A stretch of DNA of 64,000 bases from Streptomyces fradiae ATCC 10745 = DSM 40063 (GTDB taxonomy: Bacteria; Actinomycetota; Actinomycetes; Streptomycetales; Streptomycetaceae). The notes under the pieces were generated by a model, which saw only the letters and a program-made list of their open reading frames with translations, was not told the origin of the DNA and searched no databases. Positions 18,558 through 27,496 of the stretch are shown here, piece by piece (position 1 is the first letter of the stretch; each line of letters begins with the position of its first letter). The stretch is taken from NCBI RefSeq assembly GCF_008704425.1, contig NZ_CP023696.1, forward strand, positions 682,001-746,000. The letters are read 5' to 3'. Both the position numbers and the translations under genes were made by a program.

Positions 18558-20240
18558 ATGCCAGATACCCCCAGCCCTCTCCCCCGCCAGGTCGCGGACG
18601 ACTTCGTGGACGCCCTCGTCGCACTCGACCCGGTCACCGGCACGTACCTGGGCGTGCCGGAGAGCTACGCGCTCCTCCCCGACTTCTCACCCGCCGGCCA
18701 GGAGGAGATCGCCGCTCTGGCCCGCGACACGCTCACCCGGCTCGACGGGGCCGAGCGGGCGCCGGGCGCCGGCAGCGACGCCGAGCGCCGCTGCGCACGG
18801 CTCCTGCGGGAGCGGCTCACCGCCGAACTGGCCGTCCACGACGCGCAGGAGGGCCTGCGCACCGTCGGCAACCTCCGCTCCCCCGCACACAGCGTCCGCA
18901 TGGCGTTCACCGTGACGCCGACCGAGAGCGACGAGGACTGGGCGGTCGTCGCCGAGCGGCTGCGGGCCGTCCCGGCCGCGCTCGACGGCTACCGGGAGTC
19001 CCTCGCCCTCGGCATCGAGCGGGGCCTGCCGGGCGGGCCGCGCGCGACGGCGACCTTCATCGACCAGCTGGGCAAGTGGGCGGGCGGGGGCCGGGGCGGC
19101 TGGTTCGGGGAGTTCGCCTCCGCGGGGCCCGCCGCCCTCCGGCCGGAGCTGGACACGGCGGCGCGGGGCGCGACCGCCGCCGTCGCGGAGCTGCGCGACT
19201 GGATGCGGGACGTGTACGCGCCGGCCGTCGCGGACGCGCCCGACACGGTGGGCCGCGAGCGGTACGCCCGCTGGTCGCGCTACCACAACGGCACGGACTT
19301 CGACCTGGACGAGGCGTACGCGTACGGCTGGGACGAGTACCACCGCATCCTCGCGGAGATGCGCGAGGAGGCCGACCGGATCCTGCCGGGCGCCGGGCCC
19401 TGGGAGGCGCTGGCCCATCTGGACCGGCACGGGACGCACATCGAGGGCGTCGAGGAGACCCGCGTCTGGCTGCAGAAGCTGATGGACGAGGCGATCGACG
19501 CGCTGGACGGGACGCACTTCGAGCTCGCCGACCGGGTGCGGCGCGTGGAGTCGCGGATCGCGCCGCCCGGGAGCGCCGCCGCCCCCTACTACACGGGCCC
19601 GTCGGAGGACTTCTCGCGGCCCGGCCGGACCTGGCTGCCCGTCAACGGCGACACCCGCTTCCCGGTCTACGACCTGGTGTCCACCTGGTACCACGAGGGC
19701 GTGCCCGGCCACCACCTCCAGCTCGCGCAGTGGGCGCACGTCGCGGACAGCCTGTCCCGGTACCAGGCGACCGTGGGCATGGTGAGCGCCAACGCGGAGG
19801 GCTGGGCGCTGTACGCGGAGCGGCTCATGGACGAGCTGGGCTTCCTGCCGGACGCGGAGCGGCGGCTCGGCTACCTGGACGCGCAGATGATGCGCGCCTG
19901 CCGGGTGATCGTGGACATCGGCATGCACCTGGGCCTGGAGATCCCGGCGCACTCGCCGTTCCGGCCGGGCGAGCGGTGGACGCCGGGGCTGGCGCAGGAC
20001 TTCTTCCAGCGGCACAGCAGCCGTCCGCCCGCGTACGTCGAGAGCGAGATGGTCCGCTACCTGTCGATGCCCGCGCAGGCCATCGGCTACAAGCTCGGCG
20101 AACGGGCCTGGCTGCTGGGCCGGGAGAACGCCCGCAAGGCGCACGGGGCCGCGTTCGACGCGAAGAAGTGGCACATGGCGGCGCTCTCCCAGGGCCCGCT
20201 CGGCCTGGACGACCTCGTCGAGGAGCTGTCCCGCCTCTGA
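18558..20240 (+). CDS. DUF885 family metallopeptidase-like protein
   Basis: 560 residues from ATG 18558 (MPDTPSPLPRQVADDF); an upstream GTG at 18522 is less likely. DUF885 proteins are gluzincin-like M32/M3-related peptidases. The metal motif reads WYHEGVPGHHLQL near residue 378 (HEGxPGHH), with a downstream glutamate in SANAEGWALYAERLMDELGF, which fits zinc ligation. No signal peptide is present, so it is cytosolic. It stands alone, ending at a 14-bp hairpin shared with the convergent rhodanese gene. The peptide substrate is unknown. Confidence 0.88.
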   Translation: MPDTPSPLPRQVADDFVDALVALDPVTGTYLGVPESYALLPDFSPAGQEEIAALARDTLTRLDGAERAPGAGSDAERRCARLLRERLTAELAVHDAQEGLRTVGNLRSPAHSVRMAFTVTPTESDEDWAVVAERLRAVPAALDGYRESLALGIERGLPGGPRATATFIDQLGKWAGGGRGGWFGEFASAGPAALRPELDTAARGATAAVAELRDWMRDVYAPAVADAPDTVGRERYARWSRYHNGTDFDLDEAYAYGWDEYHRILAEMREEADRILPGAGPWEALAHLDRHGTHIEGVEETRVWLQKLMDEAIDALDGTHFELADRVRRVESRIAPPGSAAAPYYTGPSEDFSRPGRTWLPVNGDTRFPVYDLVSTWYHEGVPGHHLQLAQWAHVADSLSRYQATVGMVSANAEGWALYAERLMDELGFLPDAERRLGYLDAQMMRACRVIVDIGMHLGLEIPAHSPFRPGERWTPGLAQDFFQRHSSRPPAYVESEMVRYLSMPAQAIGYKLGERAWLLGRENARKAHGAAFDAKKWHMAALSQGPLGLDDLVEELSRL

Positions 20241-20282
20241 CGCGCCCGGCCTGCCTCCCGTGCGCGCCCCTCACGCGTCCCG

Positions 20283-20326
20283 AACGCATGCCGTACGCAT
20301 GCCGTACGCATGCCGTACGTCGTACG
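20283..20326. repeat. 11-bp tandem repeats after DUF885 stop
   Basis: ACGCATGCCGT recurs about three times directly downstream of the DUF885 stop codon and before the terminator. It has no coding sense and is one of several stop-proximal tandem repeats in this window. Confidence 0.6.
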
Positions 20327-20366
20327 CGTCCCGGAAGCCACCGGAGCCCGGAGCCGGCGCGCGTGC

Positions 20367-20400
20367 GGCGGGTGCGCGCCCCGAGAGGCGCGCACCCGCC
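20367..20400. terminator. Bidirectional terminator between DUF885 and rhodanese genes
   Basis: A perfect 14-bp stem, GGCGGGTGCGCGCC, pairs with GGCGCGCACCCGCC around the loop CCGAGA. It lies between two convergent genes, so it can stop transcription from both sides. Confidence 0.8.
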
Positions 20401-20407
20401 GGGGGGT

Positions 20408-20950
20408 TCAGCAGCCGCAGGCAGCGGCGGCGACCGGAGCGGTGAGCGGGTCGGCGTCCTGGCGCCGCAGGCCCTCCGCCGTCTCGTACGGGAAGCCCTC
20501 CCGCGCCCAGTACTCGAAGCCGCCGAACATCGTCTTGACCCGGTAGCCGAGGCGGGAGAGGGCGAGGGCCGCGCGGGTGGCGCCGTCGCAGCCGGGCCCC
20601 CAGCAGTAGGTGACGACCGGTACGGCCTTGTCGAGCAGCAGCTCGGCCCGCTCGGGGACGAGGGCGGTCGGCAGGTGGACGGCGCCGGGGACGTGCCCCT
20701 GGTCCCACGCCTCGGCGGAGCGGGAGTCCAGGAGGGCGAAGCCGGGGTCGCCCTCCGCCGCGAGGGCGGCGGCCACGTCGGAGGCGTCGGTGTGGAAGGC
20801 GAGGCTCGCGGCGAAGTACGCGGCGGCGGCCTCCGGCGCGGCGGGCGGCACGCCCAGCACGCCCCCGGCGCCGGGGACGGTGCCGGAGGTGGCACCGGGA
20901 GCGGAGGCAGGGGCGGGAGCGGAGGCGGGGGTCTGCGGCATGGTGTCCAT
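20408..20950 (-). CDS. Rhodanese-like sulfurtransferase
   Basis: 180 residues from ATG 20950 (or ATG 20941). After an Ala/Pro-rich N-terminal tail (residues 1-35), a single rhodanese domain covers about 60-165. Cues are FALLDSRSAEAWDQGHVPGAVHLP and the active-site loop TYCWGPGCDGATRAALALSRLGY, with Cys in YCWGPGCDG, followed by MFGGFEYW. The C-terminus ends in ACGC. These enzymes carry a persulfide for sulfur transfer. The gene is divergent from an Lrp/AsnC regulator, which suggests that the regulator controls it. Confidence 0.9.
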   Translation of the reverse strand: MDTMPQTPASAPAPASAPGATSGTVPGAGGVLGVPPAAPEAAAAYFAASLAFHTDASDVAAALAAEGDPGFALLDSRSAEAWDQGHVPGAVHLPTALVPERAELLLDKAVPVVTYCWGPGCDGATRAALALSRLGYRVKTMFGGFEYWAREGFPYETAEGLRRQDADPLTAPVAAAACGC

Positions 20951-21008
20951 GCGGGAAACCTACGGCCGGTGATCACCCCGCCTGAAGAGGCGATCCATGG
21001 CCGTGACC

Positions 21009-21038
21009 TTGTTCCGCCGGGGATTCCCCTGCTATTCC
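21009..21038 (+). promoter_or_regulatory. Probable leaderless promoter of Lrp gene
   Basis: TTGTTC and TATTCC are separated by 18 bp, and the ATG lies 6 nt after the -10 box. No ribosome site is visible, so the transcript is probably leaderless. Confidence 0.45.
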
Positions 21039-21044
21039 TCGTCC

Positions 21045-21491
21045 ATGACGGGATTCTCGCCGGACGCCACCGACTGGCGCATACTCCAGCTCCTCCAGGC
21101 CGACGGCCGGGCGAGCTTCGCCGAGCTGGCACGGGCCGTGTCGATGTCGCCGAGCGCCGTGACCGAGCGGGTCCGCAGGCTGGAGGAGGCCGGTGTGATC
21201 ACCGGGTACGCGGCGGTCGTGGACACCGAGGCGCTGGGCCTGCCGGTCCTCGCCTTCGTCCGGCTGCGTTACCCCCACGGCAACTACAAGCCCTTCCACG
21301 ACCTGCTGGAGGCGACGCCGGAGGTGCTGGAGGCGCACCACGTCACCGGCGACGACTGCTTCGTCCTGAAGGTGGCCGCCCGGTCGATGCGGCACCTGGA
21401 GGAGGTGGCGGGCCGGATCGGCGCCCTGGGGTCGGTGACGACGAGTGTCGTGTACTCGTCGCCCCTGCCCCGCCGCGCGGTCGGCCGCTGA
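21045..21491 (+). CDS. Lrp/AsnC-family transcriptional regulator
   Basis: 148 residues from ATG 21045 (MTGFSPDATDWRILQLLQADG). Residues about 8-62 form the helix-turn-helix (ASFAELARAVSMSPSAVTERVRRLEEAGVITGY). Residues about 70-145 are the RAM/ACT-like ligand and oligomerisation domain (FVRLRYPHGNY, HHVTGDDCFVLKV). The frame is open to ATG 20997, but that start would overlap the promoter. The gene is divergent from the rhodanese gene with 94 bp between them. An amino acid or sulfur compound is the likely effector; this is inferred from context. Confidence 0.92.
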   Translation: MTGFSPDATDWRILQLLQADGRASFAELARAVSMSPSAVTERVRRLEEAGVITGYAAVVDTEALGLPVLAFVRLRYPHGNYKPFHDLLEATPEVLEAHHVTGDDCFVLKVAARSMRHLEEVAGRIGALGSVTTSVVYSSPLPRRAVGR

Positions 21492-21657
21492 CGGCCCGTC
21501 TCCGTCCGCCGGTCCGCCCGGGCCCCCGAGCCTTCCCAGCCGCGGCGCCGCCGAGGCCCCCGAGCATCCCCGGCCGCGGCGCCGCCGAAGCCGCCCCGCC
21601 GAAGCCGGCGGACCACCCGAGCCGCCGGACCACCCGAACCGCCGGACCGCCTCGCCC
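21492..21657. repeat. Short tandem repeats between lrp and sbcC stops
   Basis: GCCGCGGCGCCGCCGA occurs twice (from about 21540 and 21579), and a 17-18 bp unit containing CCGCCGGACCACCCGA occurs three times (about 21607-21650). The two genes are convergent here and no separate hairpin terminator was recognised. Confidence 0.55.
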
Positions 21658-24600
21658 TCAGCCGCCGTCGCCCGTCCGCAGCCGCACCCGCGAGCCGCCG
21701 CGCCCCTTGACGACCTCCAGCTGGGCCGGGATGCGGCGGCGCAGGTCGGCGACGTGGCTGACGATGCCGACGCTGCGGTCCCGCTCGCGCAGCGAGTCCA
21801 GCACGTCCAGCACCTCGTCCAGCGTGTGCTCGTCGAGGCTGCCGAAGCCCTCGTCGATGAAGAGGGTGTCGAGCCGTACGCCGCCCGCCTCGTCGGTGAC
21901 GACGTCGGCGAGGCCGAGCGCCAGGGCGAGCGACGCGAAGAACGTCTCGCCGCCGGAGAGCGTGGCCGTGTCGCGCTCGCCGCCGGTCCACGCGTCGACC
22001 ACGTGCAGGCCCAGCCCGGCGCGCTTGGTGCCGGTGCGGGCGTCGGAGTGGACCAGCGTGTAGCGGCCGGACGACATGCGCTGGAGCCGCACCGTGGCGG
22101 CGGCGGCGACCTGTTCGAGGCGGGCGGCGAGGACGTACGACTCCAGGCGCATCCGCCGCTCGTTCTCGGCGGACGTCCCGGCGGTGAGCGCCGCCAGCCG
22201 GGCCACCCGGTCGTACTCCGTGCGCAGCGGTCCCAGGACGCGGACCTCGTCGGCCACGCGCGCGGAGAGCCGGTCGAGCGCGGCGCACCGCTCGCGGTGG
22301 GCGGCGAGGGCGGTGGTGGCCCCGCGTACGGCGCGCTCGGCCGCGTCGTGGGCGGCCGCCGCCGCGGCGACGTCGGCGGGCGGGCCCTCGGCGGCGGCGC
22401 GGGCGGCGGCGTCCGCCAGGCGGTCGGCGACCACGGCGGCCTCGGCCTGCCAGGCGTCGACCCGGTGCTGGAGGCCGCGCCGGGCGGTGTCCTCCAGGAG
22501 GGCCGCCGCCGCGGCGGCCGGGGTGGCGAACCCGGCCCGGTACGCGGCGTCCGCCAGCCGCCCGTCGGCCTCCTTCAGCCGCCGCGCCGCCGACTCCGCG
22601 GCCCGTACGGCCTCGGCGGCGGCCTCCAGGGCGGACACCTCGCGCTCCAGGGCGGCCGCCCGCGCCGCGACGGTGCCGCCGCCGTCGCCGAGGACACCCG
22701 CCAGTTCGGCCTCGCACTCGGCCCGCAGCCGGTCGAGCGTGTCGCACCGGGAGTCCCGCGCGGCGGCCAGCGCCTCCGACCGCCGCCGCTGCTCCTCGCG
22801 CCGGGCGTGCTCCGCCTCGGCGGCTTCCAGCGCCTCGCGCGCGACATGGCCGTCGCGGGCGAGGGTGCGCGCCTCGGCCTCCTCGCGCTCCAGCCGGGTC
22901 ACCGCCTCGGCCAGTTCGGCGACGGAAGGGCCCTCGGCCCCGGCCCCGCCGGGGGCGGCCCCGGCTTGGTCCCCGCCCGGGGCGTGCCCGGCGGCCTCCG
23001 CCGCGGCGGAGGCGAGCGCCTCGTGTACGCGGGCGAGGTCCCGTTCGGCGGCGGTGCGGGCCTCGGCGGCGCGCGTGTGCTGCGCGTACGCCCCCTCCTC
23101 CGCCGCGCGGTCCACGTGGTCGGCGGTGGGCCGGGCGGGCGACGGGTGCTCGGCGGAGCCGCACACCGCGCAGGGGACGCCGTCCTCCAGGTGGGCGGCG
23201 AGTTCGGCGGCGATGCCGCGCAGCCGCCGCTCCCGCAGGGCGAGCCAGGTCTCGTGGGCGGCGTTGGCGGCCTCGCGGGCGGTCGCGAGCCGTGCGGCGA
23301 CGCCGGCCGCGTCGGCGGCGAGGGCGTCCCGGCGGCGGGCCGCGTCCAGGCGGCGGCGGGCCGGGGCGAGCCGCCCGGCGAGGTGCTCGGCTCGAGTGGC
23401 GGCCTCGCCGGCGGCGTCCACACGGGCGGTGAGCGCCCGCCGAATGCCGTCCCAGCCGTCGAGCCAGGAGACGGCCTCCTGGAGGGCCTCGTCGTCGGCG
23501 CGGGCCTGCCGGTCGAGTTCGGCGCGCTCGCGGGCGATGTCCGCGAGTCGCCGCTCGGCGCGGCGGGCCGCGTCGAGGGCGCCCAGGTCGCGGCGGCGGG
23601 CCCGGGCGAGGCCGGCCAGCGCCTCCGGTCCGGCGTCGAAGGGGTCGAGGGCGGGCCCGGCGTCGGGGTCGACGGCGCCCGCGCCGAAGGTTCCCGCGCC
23701 GAAGGCTCCCGCTCCGGAGTCGGTGGCGCCGGAGCCGGTGGCGGGCCCGGTGAGCGCCGCGAGCGCGGTGAGCGCGCGGGCACGGGCGGCGTCGGCCTCG
23801 CGGTGCTCCCGCTCCGCCCGGTCGCGCTGGTCGAGCGGGCCGGCGACGCGCTCCGCCTTGCGGGACTCGTCCAGGCGGGCCTGCCACGCGTCGTGCTCGG
23901 CCCGGCGCTCCTCGAGGGCGGCGGCGCGGCGGCGGGCGTCCTCGTGGCGTTCGCGCAGGGCGGCGCGCTCGTGCTCGGCGTCGAGGGCGCGGCGGGCGGA
24001 GCCCTGGCGCTCCTCGGCCGCGGTGAGGGCGAGGCGGGCGGTGTCGAGGGCCTCGCGGGCACCGGACCGGGCGACGGCGGCCCAGCCGAGGACGGCGTCG
24101 GCGAGACCGGGGTCGCCCGGTGCGCCGTCGGGTGCCGGCCAGCCCGCCGCGGCGTCGCCGGCGGCCTGCGCCATGCGGTGGGCCAGGGCGAGGAGCCTCT
24201 GGTCCCCCTCGCGGACGCGCTGCTCGGCGGCGCGGCGCAGTTCGGCGAGGCGTTCCTCGACGGCGGCGAAGCGGCGGGTGTCGAACAGCCGCCCGAGGAG
24301 CTTGCCGCGCGCCTCGGCGTCGGCGCGCAGGAAGCGGGAGAAGTCGCCCTGCGGCAGGAGCACGACCTGGCAGAACTGGTCGCGGCTCATGCCGATGAGC
24401 CGGGTGACCTCCTCCCCTATCTCCTGGTGCGAGCGGCTGAGGTCCTTCCAGGCGGCGGCCTCGGCGTCGTACTCGCGCAGCCAGGACTGGGCCTTCTCGA
24501 CGGTGTGTCCGCGTCCGCGCTTCTTGGGGCGGGGCTGGGCGGGGCGCCGGGTGATCTCCAGTCGGCGGCCGGCGACGGTGAGGTCGAGCACGACCTCGGT

Positions 24601-24831
24601 GGCGGTGCCCGCCGGCGCGTGGTCGCTGCGCAGGGAGGTGCCGGGCGCCTGCCGCGCGCCGGGGACGGAGCCGTACAGGGCGAAGCAGACCGCGTCGAGG
24701 ACGGAGGTCTTGCCCGCCCCGGTCGCGCCGTGCAGGAGGAAGAGCCCGGCGGAGGAGAGCGCGTCGAAGTCGACCTCCTGGGCCGTGGCGAAGGGGCCGA
24801 ACGCCGTGACGCGGAGCCGGTGGAGCCTCAC
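21658..24831 (-). CDS. sbcC: Exonuclease SbcCD, ATPase subunit SbcC
   Basis: 1057 residues from GTG 24831, a Rad50-type SMC protein that works with SbcD on hairpins and broken ends. Walker A is HGATGAGKTS near residue 33. The CxxC zinc hook is VPCAVCGSAEHPSP near the middle, between long coiled coils rich in Arg/Glu/Ala. The ABC signature is LSGGETFFASLALALG, and Walker B is LFIDEGFGSLDE near the C-terminus. The start GTG overlaps the sbcD stop (GTGA), so translation is coupled. A Gly/Ala/Asp-rich insert (near residue 370) separates two coiled-coil segments. Confidence 0.95.
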   Translation of the reverse strand: MRLHRLRVTAFGPFATAQEVDFDALSSAGLFLLHGATGAGKTSVLDAVCFALYGSVPGARQAPGTSLRSDHAPAGTATEVVLDLTVAGRRLEITRRPAQPRPKKRGRGHTVEKAQSWLREYDAEAAAWKDLSRSHQEIGEEVTRLIGMSRDQFCQVVLLPQGDFSRFLRADAEARGKLLGRLFDTRRFAAVEERLAELRRAAEQRVREGDQRLLALAHRMAQAAGDAAAGWPAPDGAPGDPGLADAVLGWAAVARSGAREALDTARLALTAAEERQGSARRALDAEHERAALRERHEDARRRAAALEERRAEHDAWQARLDESRKAERVAGPLDQRDRAEREHREADAARARALTALAALTGPATGSGATDSGAGAFGAGTFGAGAVDPDAGPALDPFDAGPEALAGLARARRRDLGALDAARRAERRLADIARERAELDRQARADDEALQEAVSWLDGWDGIRRALTARVDAAGEAATRAEHLAGRLAPARRRLDAARRRDALAADAAGVAARLATAREAANAAHETWLALRERRLRGIAAELAAHLEDGVPCAVCGSAEHPSPARPTADHVDRAAEEGAYAQHTRAAEARTAAERDLARVHEALASAAAEAAGHAPGGDQAGAAPGGAGAEGPSVAELAEAVTRLEREEAEARTLARDGHVAREALEAAEAEHARREEQRRRSEALAAARDSRCDTLDRLRAECEAELAGVLGDGGGTVAARAAALEREVSALEAAAEAVRAAESAARRLKEADGRLADAAYRAGFATPAAAAAALLEDTARRGLQHRVDAWQAEAAVVADRLADAAARAAAEGPPADVAAAAAAHDAAERAVRGATTALAAHRERCAALDRLSARVADEVRVLGPLRTEYDRVARLAALTAGTSAENERRMRLESYVLAARLEQVAAAATVRLQRMSSGRYTLVHSDARTGTKRAGLGLHVVDAWTGGERDTATLSGGETFFASLALALGLADVVTDEAGGVRLDTLFIDEGFGSLDEHTLDEVLDVLDSLRERDRSVGIVSHVADLRRRIPAQLEVVKGRGGSRVRLRTGDGG

Positions 24832-26003
24832 CTGCCCACCTCGCCCTCGCGTGCGGCGAGCCCGGCGCGTACGTCGTCGAGGGCGCCGCGCAGGGCGGCC
24901 CGTTCGTGGGCGTCGGGTCCGGCGCCGCGGACGTGGGCCACGAAGTCCTCCGCGATCTGCTGGTCGGTGCGCCCGTGCAGGCGGCGGGCGTAGGAGAGGT
25001 GGCCGTCGGGGTCGTCGGACCGCTCGGGCTCGAAGGTCAGGGCGAGGGTGTGCGGGAAGCGCCGGGTGAGCCGCGCCATGGGCTCGGCGGGGCGTACCGG
25101 GTCGGTGAGGACGGCCTCGACCCAGGCGTCCTCGTGGCGGTCGAGCGCCGGGTCGGCGAGGAGGTCCTCCAGGCGGCCGCGGAGGCGGGCGAGGCGGCGC
25201 GGTACGGGGCAGTCGACCCGCTCGGCGGTGACCTCCCCGCCGGGGGCGAGGTCGACGAGCCACATCGTCTTGCGGTGCCGCCACTCGGAGAACGAGTAGG
25301 CGAGCGGGGAGCCGGAGTAGCGGACGCGGTGGGTGAGGGCCTGCGCGCCGTGCAGGTGGCCGAGGGCCACGTAGTCCACGCCGTCGAAGACGGCGGCGGG
25401 CACGGAGGCGACGCCGCCGACGGTGATGTCGCGCTCGCTGTCGCTGGTCTCGCCGCCGGTCACGAAGGCGTGGGCGAGGACGACGGACCGGGTGCCCGCG
25501 GGGCGGGCGGCCAGATCGGCGCGGACGCGGTCCATGGCGGCGGCGAGTACCGCCTGGTGGCGGCTCCTGGCCGCGCCGAGGCGCTCGCGGACGAGGGCCG
25601 GTTCCAGGTAGGGCAGCCCGTAGACGGCGACGTCGCCGTGGGGCGGGTCGGGGAGGAGGACGGGCGTGCCGATGCCACCGGGGTCGGTGCGCAGGTGGAC
25701 GCCGGCGCGCTCGATGAGGCGGGCGCCGACGCCGAGGCGGCGGGCCGAGTCGTGGTTGCCGGAGATCATCACGGTGGGCACGCCCGCCTCGGCGAGCCGG
25801 TGCAGGGTGCTGTCGAACAGTTCGACGGCGGCGAGCGGCGGGATGGCCCGGTCGTACACGTCCCCCGCGACGAGGACGGCGTCCACGTCGTGCTCCCGGA
25901 CGGTGGCGACGAGGTGGTCGAGGAAGGCGGCCTGGGCGTCGAGGAGCCCGACGCGGTGGAAGGACCGGCCCAGGTGCCAGTCCGATGTGTGCAGCAATCT
26001 CAT
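24828..26003 (-). CDS. sbcD: Exonuclease SbcCD, nuclease subunit SbcD
   Basis: 391 residues from ATG 26003 (MRLLHTSDWHLGRSFH). It is the Mre11-type calcineurin-like phosphoesterase, with DWHLG (residues 8-12), AGDVYDRA, ISGNHDSARRLG and GHLHGAQ as the metal-binding motifs. The remaining C-terminal part is the capping domain that contacts SbcC and DNA. It is the first gene of the sbcDC operon. The upstream frame extends far but has no good start. SbcCD processes palindromes and DNA ends, which is notable in a genome rich in inverted repeats. Confidence 0.95.
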   Translation of the reverse strand: MRLLHTSDWHLGRSFHRVGLLDAQAAFLDHLVATVREHDVDAVLVAGDVYDRAIPPLAAVELFDSTLHRLAEAGVPTVMISGNHDSARRLGVGARLIERAGVHLRTDPGGIGTPVLLPDPPHGDVAVYGLPYLEPALVRERLGAARSRHQAVLAAAMDRVRADLAARPAGTRSVVLAHAFVTGGETSDSERDITVGGVASVPAAVFDGVDYVALGHLHGAQALTHRVRYSGSPLAYSFSEWRHRKTMWLVDLAPGGEVTAERVDCPVPRRLARLRGRLEDLLADPALDRHEDAWVEAVLTDPVRPAEPMARLTRRFPHTLALTFEPERSDDPDGHLSYARRLHGRTDQQIAEDFVAHVRGAGPDAHERAALRGALDDVRAGLAAREGEVGR

Positions 26004-26400
26004 AAGACGGCCCTGACCTGCATGTTTCTCCCGGTGACATCCCGAAGGCCGGCACGGGGGCCCGGGCCGGGCGCCCTCCACGCTAGCGCCTGCCGGTACC
26101 CGGTCGACCACTGACCTCACATCGTGACTCCGCGGGCTCTCCCCGCCCGCCCCCGGACAGCGGGGTCTCCGCGTGGCGAGCGTGCGTGAGACGGGGCTGA
26201 GCGGATCGCCGCGGCTCCACGCCGGGCGGCGCGGTGGACGGCCGACGATGCTCCGGCCCGCCGGCCCGGTCCGCGCCAGGGCCGCCCGGTACGGTCGGAG
26301 CTCGGCGTGGACGGCTCCTTCCCGAACCACGGGTGCATACCCCCGCCCGTATGCCCTATGGTGGCCGTCGCACGCGGTACCGCCTCCCGGAGTCCTCACG
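26004..26400. other. Divergent promoter region of sbcD and the disulfide operon
   Basis: It holds the sbcD promoter on the left and, at 26335-26354, an inverted repeat before the first gene of the rightward operon. The centre is GC-rich and has no gene. Confidence 0.45.
26335..26354. promoter_or_regulatory. CsoR-like operator upstream of the disulfide operon
   Basis: GCATAC-CCCCGCCC-GTATGC is a perfect 6+6 inverted repeat with a C-rich 8-bp centre, resembling the ATACCCC...GTAT layout bound by CsoR/RcnR-type sensors of copper or sulfur stress. It lies 46 bp before the ATG at 26401, over the likely promoter. No CsoR-type gene is in the window. Confidence 0.4.
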
Positions 26401-26859
26401 ATGACCGTGCCCTCTTCGCGCCACACAGCCGGTTCCGTGCTGCGCTGCGTCATGGTGCTGGTCGCCGTGCTGGCCTCGTCCCTGTGCGCGGTCGGGCAGT
26501 CCGCGGCGGAGTCCGTACCGGCCTCGGCCACCGCCACAGCCGACGTACGGCACGCGGCAGGGCTGCCCCTCGTCAGCGGGGCCACCGCGGAGCGGGGCAG
26601 CGTCGACGTCGGTGACGCCGCTGCCCTCCACGAGGCGACCGCCCCCGCGTCGCCGGACGCCGGGCACTGCGGCAAGCAGACCGCCCTCGACATCGCCTCC
26701 GCCCACGACGCCTCCCGTCCGTCCGCGCCGCTGCCGACCACGGGAAGCGAAGAACGCCGGACACCGGCCGCGCCGACAGGGCCGGGCCCCGCGTTCGCGG
26801 GACCGGGGTCCGCGCCACCCGCACCCGACCTGGTCCGACTCTCCGTCCTGAGGATCTAG
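26401..26859 (+). CDS. Small secreted hypothetical protein
   Basis: 152 residues from ATG 26401, with GGAG 8 nt upstream. An N-terminal hydrophobic segment (SVLRCVMVLVAVLASSLCAVGQSAA, about residues 12-36) fits a Sec signal peptide. The mature part is Ala/Pro/Ser-rich and disordered-looking, with one cysteine in the segment DAGHCGKQT. No family was recognised. As first gene of an operon with thiol-disulfide proteins and under a CsoR-like site, it may be a substrate, metal binder or accessory protein; that is inference. Confidence 0.6.
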   Translation: MTVPSSRHTAGSVLRCVMVLVAVLASSLCAVGQSAAESVPASATATADVRHAAGLPLVSGATAERGSVDVGDAAALHEATAPASPDAGHCGKQTALDIASAHDASRPSAPLPTTGSEERRTPAAPTGPGPAFAGPGSAPPAPDLVRLSVLRI

Positions 26860-26915
26860 ACCGGCCCGCGCGCCGTGTCCCTTCACCTCCTCAGCGAAAA
26901 CGGAGTCCCTTGCCC

Positions 26916-27437
26916 ATGCCCTCCTCTCGGTCCTTCCGCCGGGCGGGAGCGACGCTTCGCGCGTGGCGGTCCCCGCAGTGGGTCGCCGCCGCGGGCGGCG
27001 CCGCACTGACCACGGTGCTGGTGGGCGTACCCACCGCGGTGGTGCCCTCGCCCCTGTTCTCCCGTTCCGTCCCCGTCCAGTGGTGGAACCACCCCGTCCT
27101 CGCCGCCACCGCGGTGCTCGCCGGACTCGTCCTGGCCACCTTCCTCAGGCTGCCGCACGGCGGTCCCGACGGCTCGGGCGCGCCGGAGGACCACGGCGAT
27201 CCGTCCGCGAAGGCCGCCGGACGGCTCGGGTCGGTCGGCGGTCTGCTGTCGCTGCTGGCGGTGGGGTGCCCCGTCTGCAACAAACTCGTCCTGGTCCTGC
27301 TGGGCGCCTCCGGTGCCCTGACCTACTGGGCCCCGCTGCAGCCGCTGGTGGCCGTCCTCTCCCTCGCCCTGCTGGCCGAGGCGGCACTGCGCAGGCTCTC
27401 CACAGCCGACGTGTGCCCCGCGCCCGTCCGCCGCTGA
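26916..27437 (+). CDS. Small membrane protein with CPVC motif
   Basis: 173 residues from ATG 26916 (CGGAG 10 nt upstream); TTG 26910 is a weaker alternative. Four hydrophobic segments are visible (about residues 20-40, 57-73, 98-130 and 133-152). Between them lies LLAVGCPVCNKLVLVLLG, a CxxC pair at the start of a membrane helix. Such a pair could relay electrons or bind a thiophilic metal at the membrane. It is followed 59 bp later by a DsbA-like gene and then a CcdA-like gene. A role in disulfide exchange or metal handling outside the membrane is inferred from context. Confidence 0.65.
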   Translation: MPSSRSFRRAGATLRAWRSPQWVAAAGGAALTTVLVGVPTAVVPSPLFSRSVPVQWWNHPVLAATAVLAGLVLATFLRLPHGGPDGSGAPEDHGDPSAKAAGRLGSVGGLLSLLAVGCPVCNKLVLVLLGASGALTYWAPLQPLVAVLSLALLAEAALRRLSTADVCPAPVRR

Positions 27438-27496
27438 GCGTTTCGCCGCTCCCGCGGACCCCCCTCTTCGTCCTACCTCACTCTCGGAGCATCACC

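Noticed and set aside
20280..20330. Short repeats considered as a CRISPR array
   Set aside because: Units are contiguous 11-bp tandem copies without spacers, and no cas gene is in the window.
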